Assembly: GCF_020532705.1 (NCBI RefSeq)
Contig: NZ_JAJAVD010000001.1
Coordinates: 1,860,001 to 1,924,000 of the forward strand
Length of the DNA: 64,000 bases
Reading direction: 5' to 3'
Source: Methylobacillus caricis
GTDB taxonomy: Bacteria > Pseudomonadota > Gammaproteobacteria > Burkholderiales > Methylophilaceae
Within the stretch, counting starts at the first letter, position 1; every line of letters starts with the position of its first letter. Position numbers and translations under genes: made by a program. A model generated the notes under the pieces. That model was not told the DNA's origin. It saw only the letters and a list, made by a program, of their open reading frames with translations, and searched no databases. Shown here piece after piece: positions 20,536 to 29,560 of the stretch.

Positions 20536-21011
20536 TTGTCCAGCCCTTCCAGAATCTTGTCCACCTTCTCTGGCGTTAGGTATTCATGCATATCAGTGTT
20601 ATTGATATGGAATAGCGGCGCACCACCGCAACATCCCATGCACTCCCCTTCCTTCAGGGTGAATCGGCCATCTGCGGTTGTTTCGTTAAATCCTATGCCC
20701 AGTTTCTTTTCCAGGTGATCAACGATTTCTTCAGAGTCCCTCAGCATGCAGGAAATATTGGTACATACCGTAATCTTGTATTTACCAACCGGTTCCAGCT
20801 CATACATATTGTAGAAAGTTGCCACTTCCAGGGCAGCAATGGCTGGAATGCGAAGATAGTCCGCCACTTCCGCAATCGTGTCCTTGGACAGCCAGCCCTT
20901 TTCCGTCTGCGCGATACGCAAGGCAGACATCACGGCCGCTTGGCGGTGTTCAGGGGGATACTTGGCCAGTTCACGTTCAATTTTTGCCAGAGACTCAGCA
21001 GACAAGCTCAT
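20532..21011 (-). CDS. nuoE: NADH-quinone oxidoreductase subunit E
   Basis: 159 residues, thioredoxin-like fold. Cluster N1a ligands lie in CTNISCM and in [11 protein letters not shown]. The ATG overlaps the nuoD stop (ATGA) and its own stop overlaps nuoF, so translation is coupled through nuoD-E-F. Confidence 0.97.
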   Translation of the reverse strand: MSLSAESLAKIERELAKYPPEHRQAAVMSALRIAQTEKGWLSKDTIAEVADYLRIPAIAALEVATFYNMYELEPVGKYKITVCTNISCMLRDSEEIVDHLEKKLGIGFNETTADGRFTLKEGECMGCCGGAPLFHINNTDMHEYLTPEKVDKILEGLDK

Positions 21012-22261
21012 CTATCAATCTCTCCGAATACAATATCCTGCGTGCCTATGATCGCCACCAAATCGGCAATCATGTGGCCACGTGTCATTTCATCGAGTGC
21101 TGCGAGATGCGGAAAACCTGGTGCGCGTATCTTGAGCCTGTAAGGCTTGTTCGCGCCATCAGATATCAGGTAAATGCCAAACTCGCCCTTTGGATGTTCC
21201 ACCGCGGCATAGGCTTCACCTGCCGGAATATGGAACCCTTCGGTAAACAGCTTGAAATGATGAATCAGCGCCTCCATGTCGTGCTTCATCCCTTCGCGCT
21301 GTGGAGGTGCAACCTTGGTGTTATCACTGATGACAGGCCCTGGGTTTTTACGCAGCCAATCAATACATTGCTTGACAATGCGATTGGACTGGCGAAATTC
21401 TTCTATGCGCACCAGGTAGCGGTCATAGCAATCTCCATTCACACCCACTGGAATGTCAAAATCCAGCTTATCGTAAACCTCATAAGGCTGTTTCTTGCGC
21501 AAATCCCAGGCAAAACCGGAACCACGCAACATTGGGCCTGTCATTCCCAAGGCTAGTGCACGCTCAGGCGATACCACGCCTATACCCACAGTCCGCTGTT
21601 TCCAGATGCGGTTATCGGTCAGCAGGGTTTCATACTCATCAACATAAGTCGGAAAACGATTTGTAAAGTCCTCGATAAAATCCAGTACCGAGCCCTGACG
21701 GTTTTCATTGAGACGCTTGACGTCTTCCTTGCTACGGACTGTGGATTCCTCGTATTGAGGCATACGATCTGGCAAGTCGCGATAAACACCGCCGGGACGA
21801 TAGTAAGCAGCATGCATACGCGCGCCAGATACTGCCTCATAGCAGTCAAACAGATCTTCACGTTCACGGAATGCATAGAGAAACACTGTCATTGCACCCA
21901 CATCCAACGCATGTGCACCCAGCCATAACAAGTGATTGAGGATTCGCGTAATCTCGTCAAACATCACACGTATATATTGCGCACGCAACGGCACTTCCAG
22001 CCCCAGCAACTTCTCGATCGCCATTACATACGCATGCTCGTTGGACATCATGGATACATAATCCAGCCTATCCATATAGGGGACGGATTGCAGGTATGTC
22101 CGGTTTTCCGCAAGCTTCTCGGTACCGCGATGCAGCAAGCCAATGTGGGGGTCCGCGCGCTGAATCACTTCACCATCCAACTCCAGCACCAGCCTCAACA
22201 CTCCATGAGCCGCAGGATGCTGTGGCCCAAAATTCATGGTGTAATTTCGAATTTCAGCCAT
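21008..22261 (-). CDS. nuoD: NADH-quinone oxidoreductase subunit D (49 kDa-type)
   Basis: 417 residues from the ATG at 22261 ([20 protein letters not shown]), which overlaps nuoC by eight bases; an in-frame extension upstream lies inside nuoC. The beta-hairpin [12 protein letters not shown] and the quinone-site Tyr region (YMDRLDYVS) are conserved. Derived from a hydrogenase large subunit, without metal. Confidence 0.97.
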   Translation of the reverse strand: MAEIRNYTMNFGPQHPAAHGVLRLVLELDGEVIQRADPHIGLLHRGTEKLAENRTYLQSVPYMDRLDYVSMMSNEHAYVMAIEKLLGLEVPLRAQYIRVMFDEITRILNHLLWLGAHALDVGAMTVFLYAFREREDLFDCYEAVSGARMHAAYYRPGGVYRDLPDRMPQYEESTVRSKEDVKRLNENRQGSVLDFIEDFTNRFPTYVDEYETLLTDNRIWKQRTVGIGVVSPERALALGMTGPMLRGSGFAWDLRKKQPYEVYDKLDFDIPVGVNGDCYDRYLVRIEEFRQSNRIVKQCIDWLRKNPGPVISDNTKVAPPQREGMKHDMEALIHHFKLFTEGFHIPAGEAYAAVEHPKGEFGIYLISDGANKPYRLKIRAPGFPHLAALDEMTRGHMIADLVAIIGTQDIVFGEIDR

Positions 22262-22847
22262 GGTGGAAGCCCTCTTCCCGTATGACGCGAGGCACATTGT
22301 TACGCGGGTCTATAGTTACAGGCTGGTAGATCACGCGTTGTTGCTCTGGGTCATAACGCATTTCCACATTACCAATCATCGGAAAATCCTTGCGGAAAGG
22401 ATGACCGACAAAACCATAATCTGTAAGTAGGCGACGCAAGTCAGGATGGCCCTCATACATGATGCCGTAGAGATCGAAAGACTCACGCTCGAACCAGTTG
22501 GCAGCAGACCACAGATCAACCAACGTAGGCAGCACGGGGAAGTCGTCATCAGAGGCAAACACTCTCAAGCGCACACGCTGATTCAGACTGATGGAAAGAA
22601 AATGATAGACGGTGGCAAAACGCAAGCCGGACCAGGAGCCTTCACCATAATCCGCATAATCCACACCACAAAGATCAATTAACTGCTCGAACTTGAGCTG
22701 GGAATGATCACGCAACAAAGCTGACACATCAAGCAGGTTGCCTGGCTTGCACTCTATGGTGACCTCGCCAACATGCTCAACCAGCCTGGAAAGCTTATCA
22801 CCGAGTACTTGTTGCAGATTATCTTTTAACTGTTCCAATCGTGTCAT
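22254..22847 (-). CDS. nuoC: NADH-quinone oxidoreductase subunit C (30 kDa-type)
   Basis: 197 residues with the signature [20 protein letters not shown] near residue 117-136 and the C-terminal HPFRKDFP motif. Peripheral-arm scaffold next to NuoD; separate from nuoD here, unlike the fused NuoCD of enterobacteria. Confidence 0.97.
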   Translation of the reverse strand: MTRLEQLKDNLQQVLGDKLSRLVEHVGEVTIECKPGNLLDVSALLRDHSQLKFEQLIDLCGVDYADYGEGSWSGLRFATVYHFLSISLNQRVRLRVFASDDDFPVLPTLVDLWSAANWFERESFDLYGIMYEGHPDLRRLLTDYGFVGHPFRKDFPMIGNVEMRYDPEQQRVIYQPVTIDPRNNVPRVIREEGFHHG

Positions 22848-22859
22848 ATGGCTCTGCTC

Positions 22860-23336
22860 TTACCGTGCAATCGTGTTAGTACGACGGATCTTGCTCTGCA
22901 ACTGGATAATTCCATATAACAAAGCCTCGGCAGTTGGAGGACAACCCGGCACGTAGACATCAACAGGAACGATGCGATCACAACCACGCACCACTGCATA
23001 CGAATAATGGTAGTAACCACCGCCATTGGCACATGACCCCATGGAAATCACCCACCTGGGCTCTGCCATTTGGTCATATACCTTGCGCAAGGCTGGTGCC
23101 ATCTTGTTTACCAGGGTGCCTGCGACAATCATTACATCTGATTGTCGCGGGCTTGGCCTGAATACGATACCAAACCGATCTAGATCATAACGGGCAGCCC
23201 CCGCATGCATCATTTCAACCGCACAACAGGCAAGGCCAAAGGTCATGGGCCAGAGAGATCCGGTGCGGGTATAGTTGATCACCGTATCCAGCGTAGTGGT
23301 AACAAACCCCTTTTCAAGTATGCCTTCGATACTCAT
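22860..23336 (-). CDS. nuoB: NADH-quinone oxidoreductase subunit B (cluster N2)
   Basis: 158 residues. N2 ligands are visible as adjacent cysteines in LACCAVEM, in MGSCANGGG and in [12 protein letters not shown]2 is the last iron-sulfur cluster before quinone. 58 bases separate it from nuoA. Confidence 0.98.
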   Translation of the reverse strand: MSIEGILEKGFVTTTLDTVINYTRTGSLWPMTFGLACCAVEMMHAGAARYDLDRFGIVFRPSPRQSDVMIVAGTLVNKMAPALRKVYDQMAEPRWVISMGSCANGGGYYHYSYAVVRGCDRIVPVDVYVPGCPPTAEALLYGIIQLQSKIRRTNTIAR

Positions 23337-23394
23337 GCAAGATCACCCATGGCCCAAAAATGATTCATTGCCAGTTTATTTACCAATATCACGA

Positions 23395-23751
23395 TCACTC
23401 CCACTCCAATGCCCCCTTCATCCATTCGTAAACAAAGCCCACGACTAGAATACCGAGGAAAACCAACATGGCGAGAAAACCAAATAGTCCTATTTCCTGG
23501 AGAACCACTGCCCAGGGAAACAGGAATGCAATTTCAAGATCAAAGAGAATAAACAGAATGGCAACAAGGTAATAGCGCACATCGAATTTCATGCGCGCAT
23601 CCTCAAATGCTTCAAAGCCACACTCGTATGGCGAGTTTTTCTCGCCATCGGGCCGATTAGGGGATACCAATTTGCCAAGGACAATAGGAGCAACACCGAC
23701 CGCGAGGCCGACAATGATGAACAGCAAAATTGGAAAATAATTCTCCAGCAC
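23395..23751 (-). CDS. nuoA: NADH-quinone oxidoreductase subunit A
   Basis: 118 residues, three membrane helices, with the conserved loop [20 protein letters not shown]-type segment containing the quinone-tunnel Cys. I choose the GTG at 23751 (giving [11 protein letters not shown]) with GGGA seven bases upstream; a TTG two codons earlier is the alternative. First gene of the nuo operon. Confidence 0.95.
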   Translation of the reverse strand: MLENYFPILLFIIVGLAVGVAPIVLGKLVSPNRPDGEKNSPYECGFEAFEDARMKFDVRYYLVAILFILFDLEIAFLFPWAVVLQEIGLFGFLAMLVFLGILVVGFVYEWMKGALEWE

Positions 23752-24299
23752 GTTCAAGTCCCATCCAAATCAGCTTTTGAAAGCTGTACAGTGCAACGCG
23801 TCAGCAAATCCAACAAGATTCACTGACACCCAAACTTACCATCAACACTTCCGGGGGATGTAGCGACTCAGGAAGCACCCTTAAAAAAATTAGGGCTTTC
23901 ACAGGCCAACCCGCATTTGAAGCGGTCAAAACAACACATCAAGATACATAATATACCCTGTATTTGTTAATGAATTGTAACACATAAATTACAATTAAAC
24001 ACCGCCAGATCCAGCCAATAACGGGGCATTTAGGTTATTCACTGTTTTTATTGGAGTAATCAAATAATGCCCTTATAAAAATCAGGATTAAATGAAAATC
24101 AATTAACTTTTTGTTACACAAATAACCTTATAAGTTACATGTTTTTCTCTAAAAGGAAGAGCTTCAGGACACACCAAATTGATTAATAACCATCAAGACA
24201 CAACTCAATCAATACCTCATAAAGTAATAAGTAAGCGTCCTGGGCCGAATTTAAGAGGCCGGACATGATGGCGACCAGAATGGGCATAGAGATAGGCTA
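23752..24299 (-). promoter_or_regulatory. Long AT-rich leader upstream of the nuo operon
   Basis: About 550 bases without a convincing gene. It contains a perfect 8-base inverted repeat AATTGTAA/TTACAATT with an 8-base spacer (23973-23996), a TTTGT-TAC-ACAAA dyad (24110-24122) and a short CTTCC/GGAAG hairpin near 23848-23875. The nuo promoter must lie here on the minus strand, but I cannot point to one -35/-10 pair. The dyad resembles the ATTTGTAACAAAT site upstream of mxaF. Confidence 0.5.
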
Positions 24300-24340
24300 A
24301 AAAGAAAAGCCCGCCAATCTCTAGGATTAATGCGGGCTTT
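24300..24340 (-). terminator. Terminator after tRNA-Leu
   Basis: A 9-base stem AAAGCCCGC (24306-24314) / GCGGGCTTT (24332-24340) with a 17-base loop, followed on the minus strand by TTTTCTTTTT. It ends the tpiA-secG-tRNA transcript upstream of the nuo leader. Confidence 0.82.
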
Positions 24341-24371
24341 GATATGGTTTGATACTGCTTGATTTATTCTT

Positions 24372-24456
24372 TGGTGCCGACGGTGAGACTCGAACTCACA
24401 CGGCTTTCGCCACTACCCCCTCAAGATAGCGTGTCTACCAATTCCACCACGACGGC
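24372..24456 (-). tRNA. tRNA-Leu (anticodon GAG)
   Basis: 85 bases with an encoded CCA end (24374-24372). The minus strand reads as a class II tRNA: GTGG, D-loop TTGGTAGAC, anticodon loop TTGAGGG (GAG), a short variable arm and the T-arm GTGAG-TTCGAGT-CTCAC. The acceptor stem has one U-U mismatch at pair 5-68; the other six pairs are perfect. It lies 23 bases after secG, a common neighbourhood in Proteobacteria. Confidence 0.95.
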
Positions 24457-24479
24457 ATTGGGGCTTACCCCTGGAAATT

Positions 24480-24815
24480 TCACTGAGGAACATCCTTGGC
24501 TGATGAAGGTTCAGCAGGCTTGGGAGCATCCGCTGCAGGAGCAGATGTTGTTGTCACCTTTTGCACAATGCTTCCACCTTGCACACGATGACTTGTCAGG
24601 TATGCCAGGCTCAGGCTTGTAATAAAAAAGATGGCAACAAAAATTGAAGTCGCACGGCTCATGAAATTTGAAGAGCCACTCACACCAAACAGGCTGCCTG
24701 ATGCACCACTACCGAAAGCAGCTCCCATATCAGCACCCTTGCCATGCTGCAGAAGCACAAGACCAACAACTCCCAATGCAGCAATGACGTGTATAACTGT
24801 AACTAAAGTTTCCAT
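24480..24815 (-). CDS. secG: SecG, preprotein translocase subunit
   Basis: 111 residues from the ATG at 24815 (a GTG three codons earlier is possible). Two membrane helices (3-22 and about 52-72) around the conserved LLQHGKGADMGAAFGSGASGS-type loop, then a Pro/Ala-rich tail. Auxiliary subunit of the SecYEG channel. Between tpiA and tRNA-Leu, the usual order. Confidence 0.95.
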   Translation of the reverse strand: METLVTVIHVIAALGVVGLVLLQHGKGADMGAAFGSGASGSLFGVSGSSNFMSRATSIFVAIFFITSLSLAYLTSHRVQGGSIVQKVTTTSAPAADAPKPAEPSSAKDVPQ

Positions 24816-24838
24816 TTCCCTCACATCCCCCTGCTTGC

Positions 24839-25597
24839 TTAAATTTTACAAGCAGCGCGACAAATTCTTTCAAAATCAGCGGCATCCAGAGAACAGCGTC
24901 CGATCAGACCACCGTCTATATCCGGCATAGACAGTAATTGTGCCGCATTTATTGGATTTACGCTACCCCCATAGATGATTCTTACACTTTCCGCAGCGCC
25001 CGGATGCAAGGCTGAGATACGCTCGCGAATGAATGAATGCGCGGCTTGCGCTTGTTGCGGCGTAGCATTTTTATTGGTCCCGATTGCCCACACTGGCTCA
25101 TAAGCAACCACGGCATGATCAAGCAAGGCACCCCCTGAAACCGACAAGACAAAATCGAGCTGGTTGGCAATCGCATACTCCATTACACCAGACTCCCTCT
25201 CTTGCAAGGTTTCACCAACGCAGAAGATCGGTGTGATGCCATGTTTCTTTGCCACGGCAAACTTGTCTGCAATATTGGCATCGCTCTCGCAATAAGCATT
25301 GCTACGCTCGGAGTGGCCAATAATCACGTAGCTGGAACCAAACTCTTTGAGCATGGTTGCACTGACTTCACCGGTATAGGCTCCCGCTTCATGCTTGGCG
25401 ATATTTTGTGCGCCCCAGGCAATATTACTGCCACTCAAGATAGCTTGGGCCTGGAATAGATAGGGATAAGGCACACACACCGCAAAATCGGCATGATTGA
25501 TGCCATGCAAGCCACGCACAAGCGCATCAAACAACCTCTTGTTCTGTGCAAGGTTGCCATTCATTTTCCAGTTACCGACAACCAGCTTGCGACGCAT
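24839..25597 (-). CDS. tpiA: Triosephosphate isomerase
   Basis: 252 residues, normal length. Active-site Lys in VGNWKMNG, catalytic His in IIGHSERS, catalytic Glu in [10 protein letters not shown], phosphate loop IYGGSVNP. Interconverts dihydroxyacetone phosphate and glyceraldehyde-3-phosphate; in a ribulose-monophosphate methylotroph it serves the rearrangement and pyruvate branches. Confidence 0.98.
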   Translation of the reverse strand: MRRKLVVGNWKMNGNLAQNKRLFDALVRGLHGINHADFAVCVPYPYLFQAQAILSGSNIAWGAQNIAKHEAGAYTGEVSATMLKEFGSSYVIIGHSERSNAYCESDANIADKFAVAKKHGITPIFCVGETLQERESGVMEYAIANQLDFVLSVSGGALLDHAVVAYEPVWAIGTNKNATPQQAQAAHSFIRERISALHPGAAESVRIIYGGSVNPINAAQLLSMPDIDGGLIGRCSLDAADFERICRAACKI

Positions 25598-25699
25598 AAA
25601 TAGACCCGAAAATTTTCCCGATATTAACTTGTGGTTGCCACCATGGTCAACGCAGAGGCGCTGAATGCCAGTAGTGGCGAGGCTTTTAGCCAGAAGACA

Positions 25700-27394
25700 T
25701 CACTTGACCTGCTGCCAGTGCTGCAAACATAACTGTAGCGACTTTACGCCGCGGTATTCATTGACTTGCAATTGATAGACAGCTTGTATGGTATCCGGCA
25801 GAAACTCTTCCTGCCGAAAGAAAATCGCATCAAACTGGCTACCGGATTTCTCCAGGCTCAATTTCAAGTGCCGCTCACCGACAATACGCTGGCTAACCAC
25901 GCTGAACTCATCAAAAAACAAGGGGGCGGGAAAGCCCTGGCCCCATACCTGGCGCTCTATGGTTTGCGCCATATCCAGCGCCAGTTCATCGGTAGCCAAT
26001 GCACCATCAACCTCTATCACGGCCTCCAAGTCTGCAGGCGTCAGCAAACTCGACACCACTTCTTCAAATGCCAGATTGAACCGCTCAAAATCAGCTTCCA
26101 TCAAGCCAAGCCCCGCAGCCATGGCATGACCGCCGAACTTCAGCAACAGGCCTGGATATCGCTTGGAAAGCAGGTCCAGCGCATCACGCAGGTGCAGACC
26201 GGGGATAGAGCGCCCGGACCCTTTGATCTGCCCATCGTTCGCTCTCGCAAATGCAATGACCGGTCTATGATATTTTTCCTTGATTCTAGATGCCAGGATA
26301 CCAATAACACCCTGGTGCCAGTCAGGATTGAACATGCTCAGGCTAAATCGTCCTTCGGTATCCACATCATCCAGCACCAGCATCGCGGTGTCCTGCATGC
26401 CAGATTCAATACTACGCCGCTCCTGATTGAGGTCATGCAGGTGCTGCGCCATGCGCAAGGCGGCTGCCGGATTTTCCTCCAGCAGGCAGGCAATGCCCAA
26501 GGACATATCATCCAGGCGCCCTGCGGCATTAAGGCGGGGACCAATACTGAACCCCATGTCCTGCGCACCCGCCTTGAGGTGATCTCGCGCTGCTACTTGG
26601 AACAGCGCCAGAATACCCGCACAACACTTGCCAGCACGAATGCGGCGCAAGCCCTGCTCCACCAGGATCCGGTTATTGTCATCCAGCTTGACCAGGTCAG
26701 CCACTGTGCCCAATGCCACCAGGTCCAGTAACTCAGTGAGATTGGGCTCAGGGTTATTGTCAAATGCACCTCGCGACCGCATCTCTGCGCGCAAGGCCAG
26801 CAATACATAAAAAATCACGCCCACGCCTGCCAGATGCTTACTGGGAAACGTACAGCCGCGCTGGTTGGGATTGACGATACAGGCAGCAAGGGGTGTTTCG
26901 TCTCCGGGCAAATGGTGATCCGTCACCAGCACCGGTATACCGAGACGATTAGCGGTTTCCACCCCGTCTACGCTGGCAATGCCGTTATCTACAGTCAGGA
27001 TGATGTCAGGTTTTCTCTGAGCAGCCAGCATGACAATTTCTGGGGTTAGCCCATATCCATATTCAAACCGATTGGGCACCAGGAAATCCACCTTGCCCTG
27101 CATGCTGCGCAAGCCCTTGACTGCCACAGCTGTTGCTGTAGCGCCGTCAGCATCATAGTCGCCGACCACCAAAATGCGTTTCCCAGCCAAGATGGCATCC
27201 GCCAACAAATTGGCCATGTCCGTGTTATTGGTCAAAAGCTCCGGCGGCAGCAAGCGTGCCAGGGTAGCTTCCATTTGTGCAGGCTGGGTAATACCACGCC
27301 CTGCCAACAATCGTGCCAATGCCATGCTGATCCCAGCTTGTCTCAGTCGTTCGACAACTTGAGTATCAAAATTTCTTTGTATGATCTGTACCAT
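25700..27394 (-). CDS. recJ: RecJ, single-strand DNA-specific 5'-3' exonuclease
   Basis: 564 residues. DHH-family motifs: VVGDYDADGATATA near 75-88, VTDHHLPGD near 156-164, and the DHHA1 region SGRSIPGLHLRDAL with GGHAMAAGL. Acts in recombination and mismatch repair. Its first 29 bases overlap the 3' end of the upstream RpfE-like gene. Confidence 0.96.
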   Translation of the reverse strand: MVQIIQRNFDTQVVERLRQAGISMALARLLAGRGITQPAQMEATLARLLPPELLTNNTDMANLLADAILAGKRILVVGDYDADGATATAVAVKGLRSMQGKVDFLVPNRFEYGYGLTPEIVMLAAQRKPDIILTVDNGIASVDGVETANRLGIPVLVTDHHLPGDETPLAACIVNPNQRGCTFPSKHLAGVGVIFYVLLALRAEMRSRGAFDNNPEPNLTELLDLVALGTVADLVKLDDNNRILVEQGLRRIRAGKCCAGILALFQVAARDHLKAGAQDMGFSIGPRLNAAGRLDDMSLGIACLLEENPAAALRMAQHLHDLNQERRSIESGMQDTAMLVLDDVDTEGRFSLSMFNPDWHQGVIGILASRIKEKYHRPVIAFARANDGQIKGSGRSIPGLHLRDALDLLSKRYPGLLLKFGGHAMAAGLGLMEADFERFNLAFEEVVSSLLTPADLEAVIEVDGALATDELALDMAQTIERQVWGQGFPAPLFFDEFSVVSQRIVGERHLKLSLEKSGSQFDAIFFRQEEFLPDTIQAVYQLQVNEYRGVKSLQLCLQHWQQVK

Positions 27395-28337
27395 GAAAAT
27401 ATGATTCTATTGCCTGTGGCTTACGCCAGAATTTCCAGAGGTCAAACGGCTGCAAATGCAAATGCAACACGCGCCCATGAATTGAAAAAAAAATGTCCAG
27501 CTGACTGAGTTTCCGAGTTTTCAGCGCCTGTAGCGACAGATGACTCCATTGCGGCCCCAGTATGCCAGTGCGGGAAACGACAATAACATCTTCCACCGCA
27601 TGCGCCAGGATAGTCTCAAAGTCAGGCACCTCCTCAGCAGGCATATTGGCAGCCACCGCCATGCCACGCACCAAACTGCTATCGGTAAACAATTGCGGAC
27701 CAGGGGCCTGTGCAACTACAGGGAATCGGCCTCCCCCCGATAACCAGAGGCTGTTCACTGGCAATTCGCCACGTGATTCACGCGCGTGATTGACCTCATG
27801 CTCGAATAGCAGCATTTGCACTTCATTGACAAAACTGCGCCATTTCGCTGCGGATTGACCCTGGGGTGAAAAAGACCTGATATCCCGGCCTACCGCCTCC
27901 GCAACAAGTCGGGTCTGTATCCCCGGAGGCTCTGGCAATCGTAAATACCAATGCCCTTCATCCCCCAATGAGAACTCCAGGCCTTGTGCAGAAAAATGCT
28001 GGTTAAGTGAAGCAATCAGTATCTTTGCTTCGCTCTCAGGTAGAGGCAAGGGGGCAGGCTGATTCAACAGAAAATGATCACGTTGCAGCAAAAAATTGAC
28101 GGGGCTCAGCAATAGCCAGTGGACATCATCTGGCAAAAAGCCCTGCCCTAACCTGGAAAATGGAGCAAGCGGCCAATCCTCCTGCCGAGCCACGCTGAAT
28201 AAATGGCACAACTTCTCATCCATGGCTGCATCCAGCCACAGGCTTTTACCTGCCGCAAGCAGTCGCGCCAAGGCGCTATCATCCAGCACATGCTGGAAAA
28301 TATCAGAGAAATCGGTCAGGTAAAGTTGTAGTTTCAC
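27366..28337 (-). CDS. RpfE-like conserved protein (often mislabelled phosphoglycerate mutase)
   Basis: 323 residues, no membrane segments. The central motif SRGELPVNSLWLSGGGR (about 187-204) is the hallmark of a family encoded next to recJ in Beta- and Gammaproteobacteria and named RpfE in Xanthomonas; some databases label it cofactor-independent phosphoglycerate mutase. I see no metal-binding residues of that enzyme. Function is unknown; the overlap with recJ suggests co-expression. Confidence 0.75.
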   Translation of the reverse strand: MKLQLYLTDFSDIFQHVLDDSALARLLAAGKSLWLDAAMDEKLCHLFSVARQEDWPLAPFSRLGQGFLPDDVHWLLLSPVNFLLQRDHFLLNQPAPLPLPESEAKILIASLNQHFSAQGLEFSLGDEGHWYLRLPEPPGIQTRLVAEAVGRDIRSFSPQGQSAAKWRSFVNEVQMLLFEHEVNHARESRGELPVNSLWLSGGGRFPVVAQAPGPQLFTDSSLVRGMAVAANMPAEEVPDFETILAHAVEDVIVVSRTGILGPQWSHLSLQALKTRKLSQLDIFFSIHGRVLHLHLQPFDLWKFWRKPQAIESYFHGTDHTKKF

Positions 28338-28407
28338 ACAGATGTCACTTTGTCATGATGCGCGTTGAGCGCTAAGATAGAAAACATTCTCTCCCTAAAA
28401 GCGCAAT

Positions 28408-28863
28408 ATGATGGATATTATTTTATGGCGCCACGCCGAAGCCGAGGAAGGCTTTCCAGACCTCGCGCGAAAACTGACTGCCAAAGGCGAGCAGCAAGCT
28501 GCAAAAATGGCAGCATGGCTTAAACAGCATATGCCAGAAAATACGCGCATTCTGGTCAGCCCAGCACAACGCACCCAGCAAACCGCCCGCGCCCTTGAGC
28601 TGGAGTTTACCACTTTGGATGAACTGGCTCCCGGTTCATCCCCTCAGGTATTGCTGGATGCTGCTGGCTGGCCCTTGGGCAAGGACAGTGTATTGATCAT
28701 CGGCCACCAACCTACCCTGGGCATGGCTGCCGCCTATGCCATGACGCGCAGGCTGCAATATTGGAGTGTGAAAAAAGGGGCCATCTGGTGGATTTCAAAC
28801 CGCCGGCGAGGCGAGGAAGAACAAACGGTATTGCGTGCAATGCTGACACCCGAGCTAATTTGA
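28408..28863 (+). CDS. sixA: SixA-type phosphohistidine phosphatase
   Basis: 151 residues, histidine-phosphatase fold. The catalytic RHAEAEEG motif sits at residues 8-15 and the second active His in IIGHQPTLG near 98-106. SixA removes phosphate from phosphohistidine in phosphotransfer proteins. Divergent from the RpfE-like gene and 37 bases before the ParA-type gene. Confidence 0.88.
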   Translation: MMDIILWRHAEAEEGFPDLARKLTAKGEQQAAKMAAWLKQHMPENTRILVSPAQRTQQTARALELEFTTLDELAPGSSPQVLLDAAGWPLGKDSVLIIGHQPTLGMAAAYAMTRRLQYWSVKKGAIWWISNRRRGEEEQTVLRAMLTPELI

Positions 28864-28900
28864 TGGCTCTCCCGTCACAAAATAACAACATGGAGCAGTC

Positions 28901-29560
28901 TTGAGTACAGTCCTGATCGCCAACCCCAAAGGCGGGAGTGGCAAGACAACCTTGGCCACCAACCTCGCCGGTTACTTTGCCAGCCGTGGACGCCACGTGG
29001 TGCTGTCAGACATGGACAGACAACGTTCTGCCCTGCAATGGCTGGAACGACGCCCTTACAAACTGCCTCTCATCCATGGGCTGGATGGACGGGGTGAACA
29101 TACAGGCAGCCTGAGTGCAGACTGGAATATCGTGGACTCACCAGCAGGCCTGCGGGGAGAAAAGTTAAGCAGTGCAGTCAAACATGCAGACTGGGTGATT
29201 GTGCCCATGCAGCCTTCCGCTTTTGACATGAGCGCCACCCGCGATTTTCTGCAGGTGTTGCGCGAGGAAAAATCCATACGCAAAGAACGTACTTTTGTCG
29301 CCATGGTCGGCATGCGGGTCGACAGTCGTACACGTGCCGCGTTTGCCCTGCAGGATTTTCTGGCTGAGTCAGGGTTTCCTGTGCTGGGCAATTTACGTAA
29401 TGCGCAAATATATGCGCTAGCCGCTGAACAAGGCGCCAGCCTCTTTGATATTCGTCCATCGCAGGTAAGTAGGGACTTGCAGCAGTGGGCTCCGTTGCTG
29501 CATTGGCTCGTAAATGCAAGCAAGCGCACCAAAAAACTGGGGGCCGGTAATGCCAAATGA
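28901..29560 (+). CDS. Orphan ParA/MinD-type ATPase
   Basis: 219 residues from a TTG start. Deviant Walker A KGGSGKTTLA at 10-19, the DMDRQRSAL A' motif and IVDSPAGL Walker B-like region near 77-84. Orphan: no ParB neighbour. Such ATPases position chromosomes, protein clusters or polar machines. Its last 11 bases overlap the CYTH-CHAD gene, so the two are probably co-translated. Confidence 0.85.
   Translation: MSTVLIANPKGGSGKTTLATNLAGYFASRGRHVVLSDMDRQRSALQWLERRPYKLPLIHGLDGRGEHTGSLSADWNIVDSPAGLRGEKLSSAVKHADWVIVPMQPSAFDMSATRDFLQVLREEKSIRKERTFVAMVGMRVDSRTRAAFALQDFLAESGFPVLGNLRNAQIYALAAEQGASLFDIRPSQVSRDLQQWAPLLHWLVNASKRTKKLGAGNAK

Noticed and set aside
25766-26731. 321-codon plus-strand frame opposite recJ
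   Set aside because: Antisense of a gene with clear DHH motifs; no start signal.
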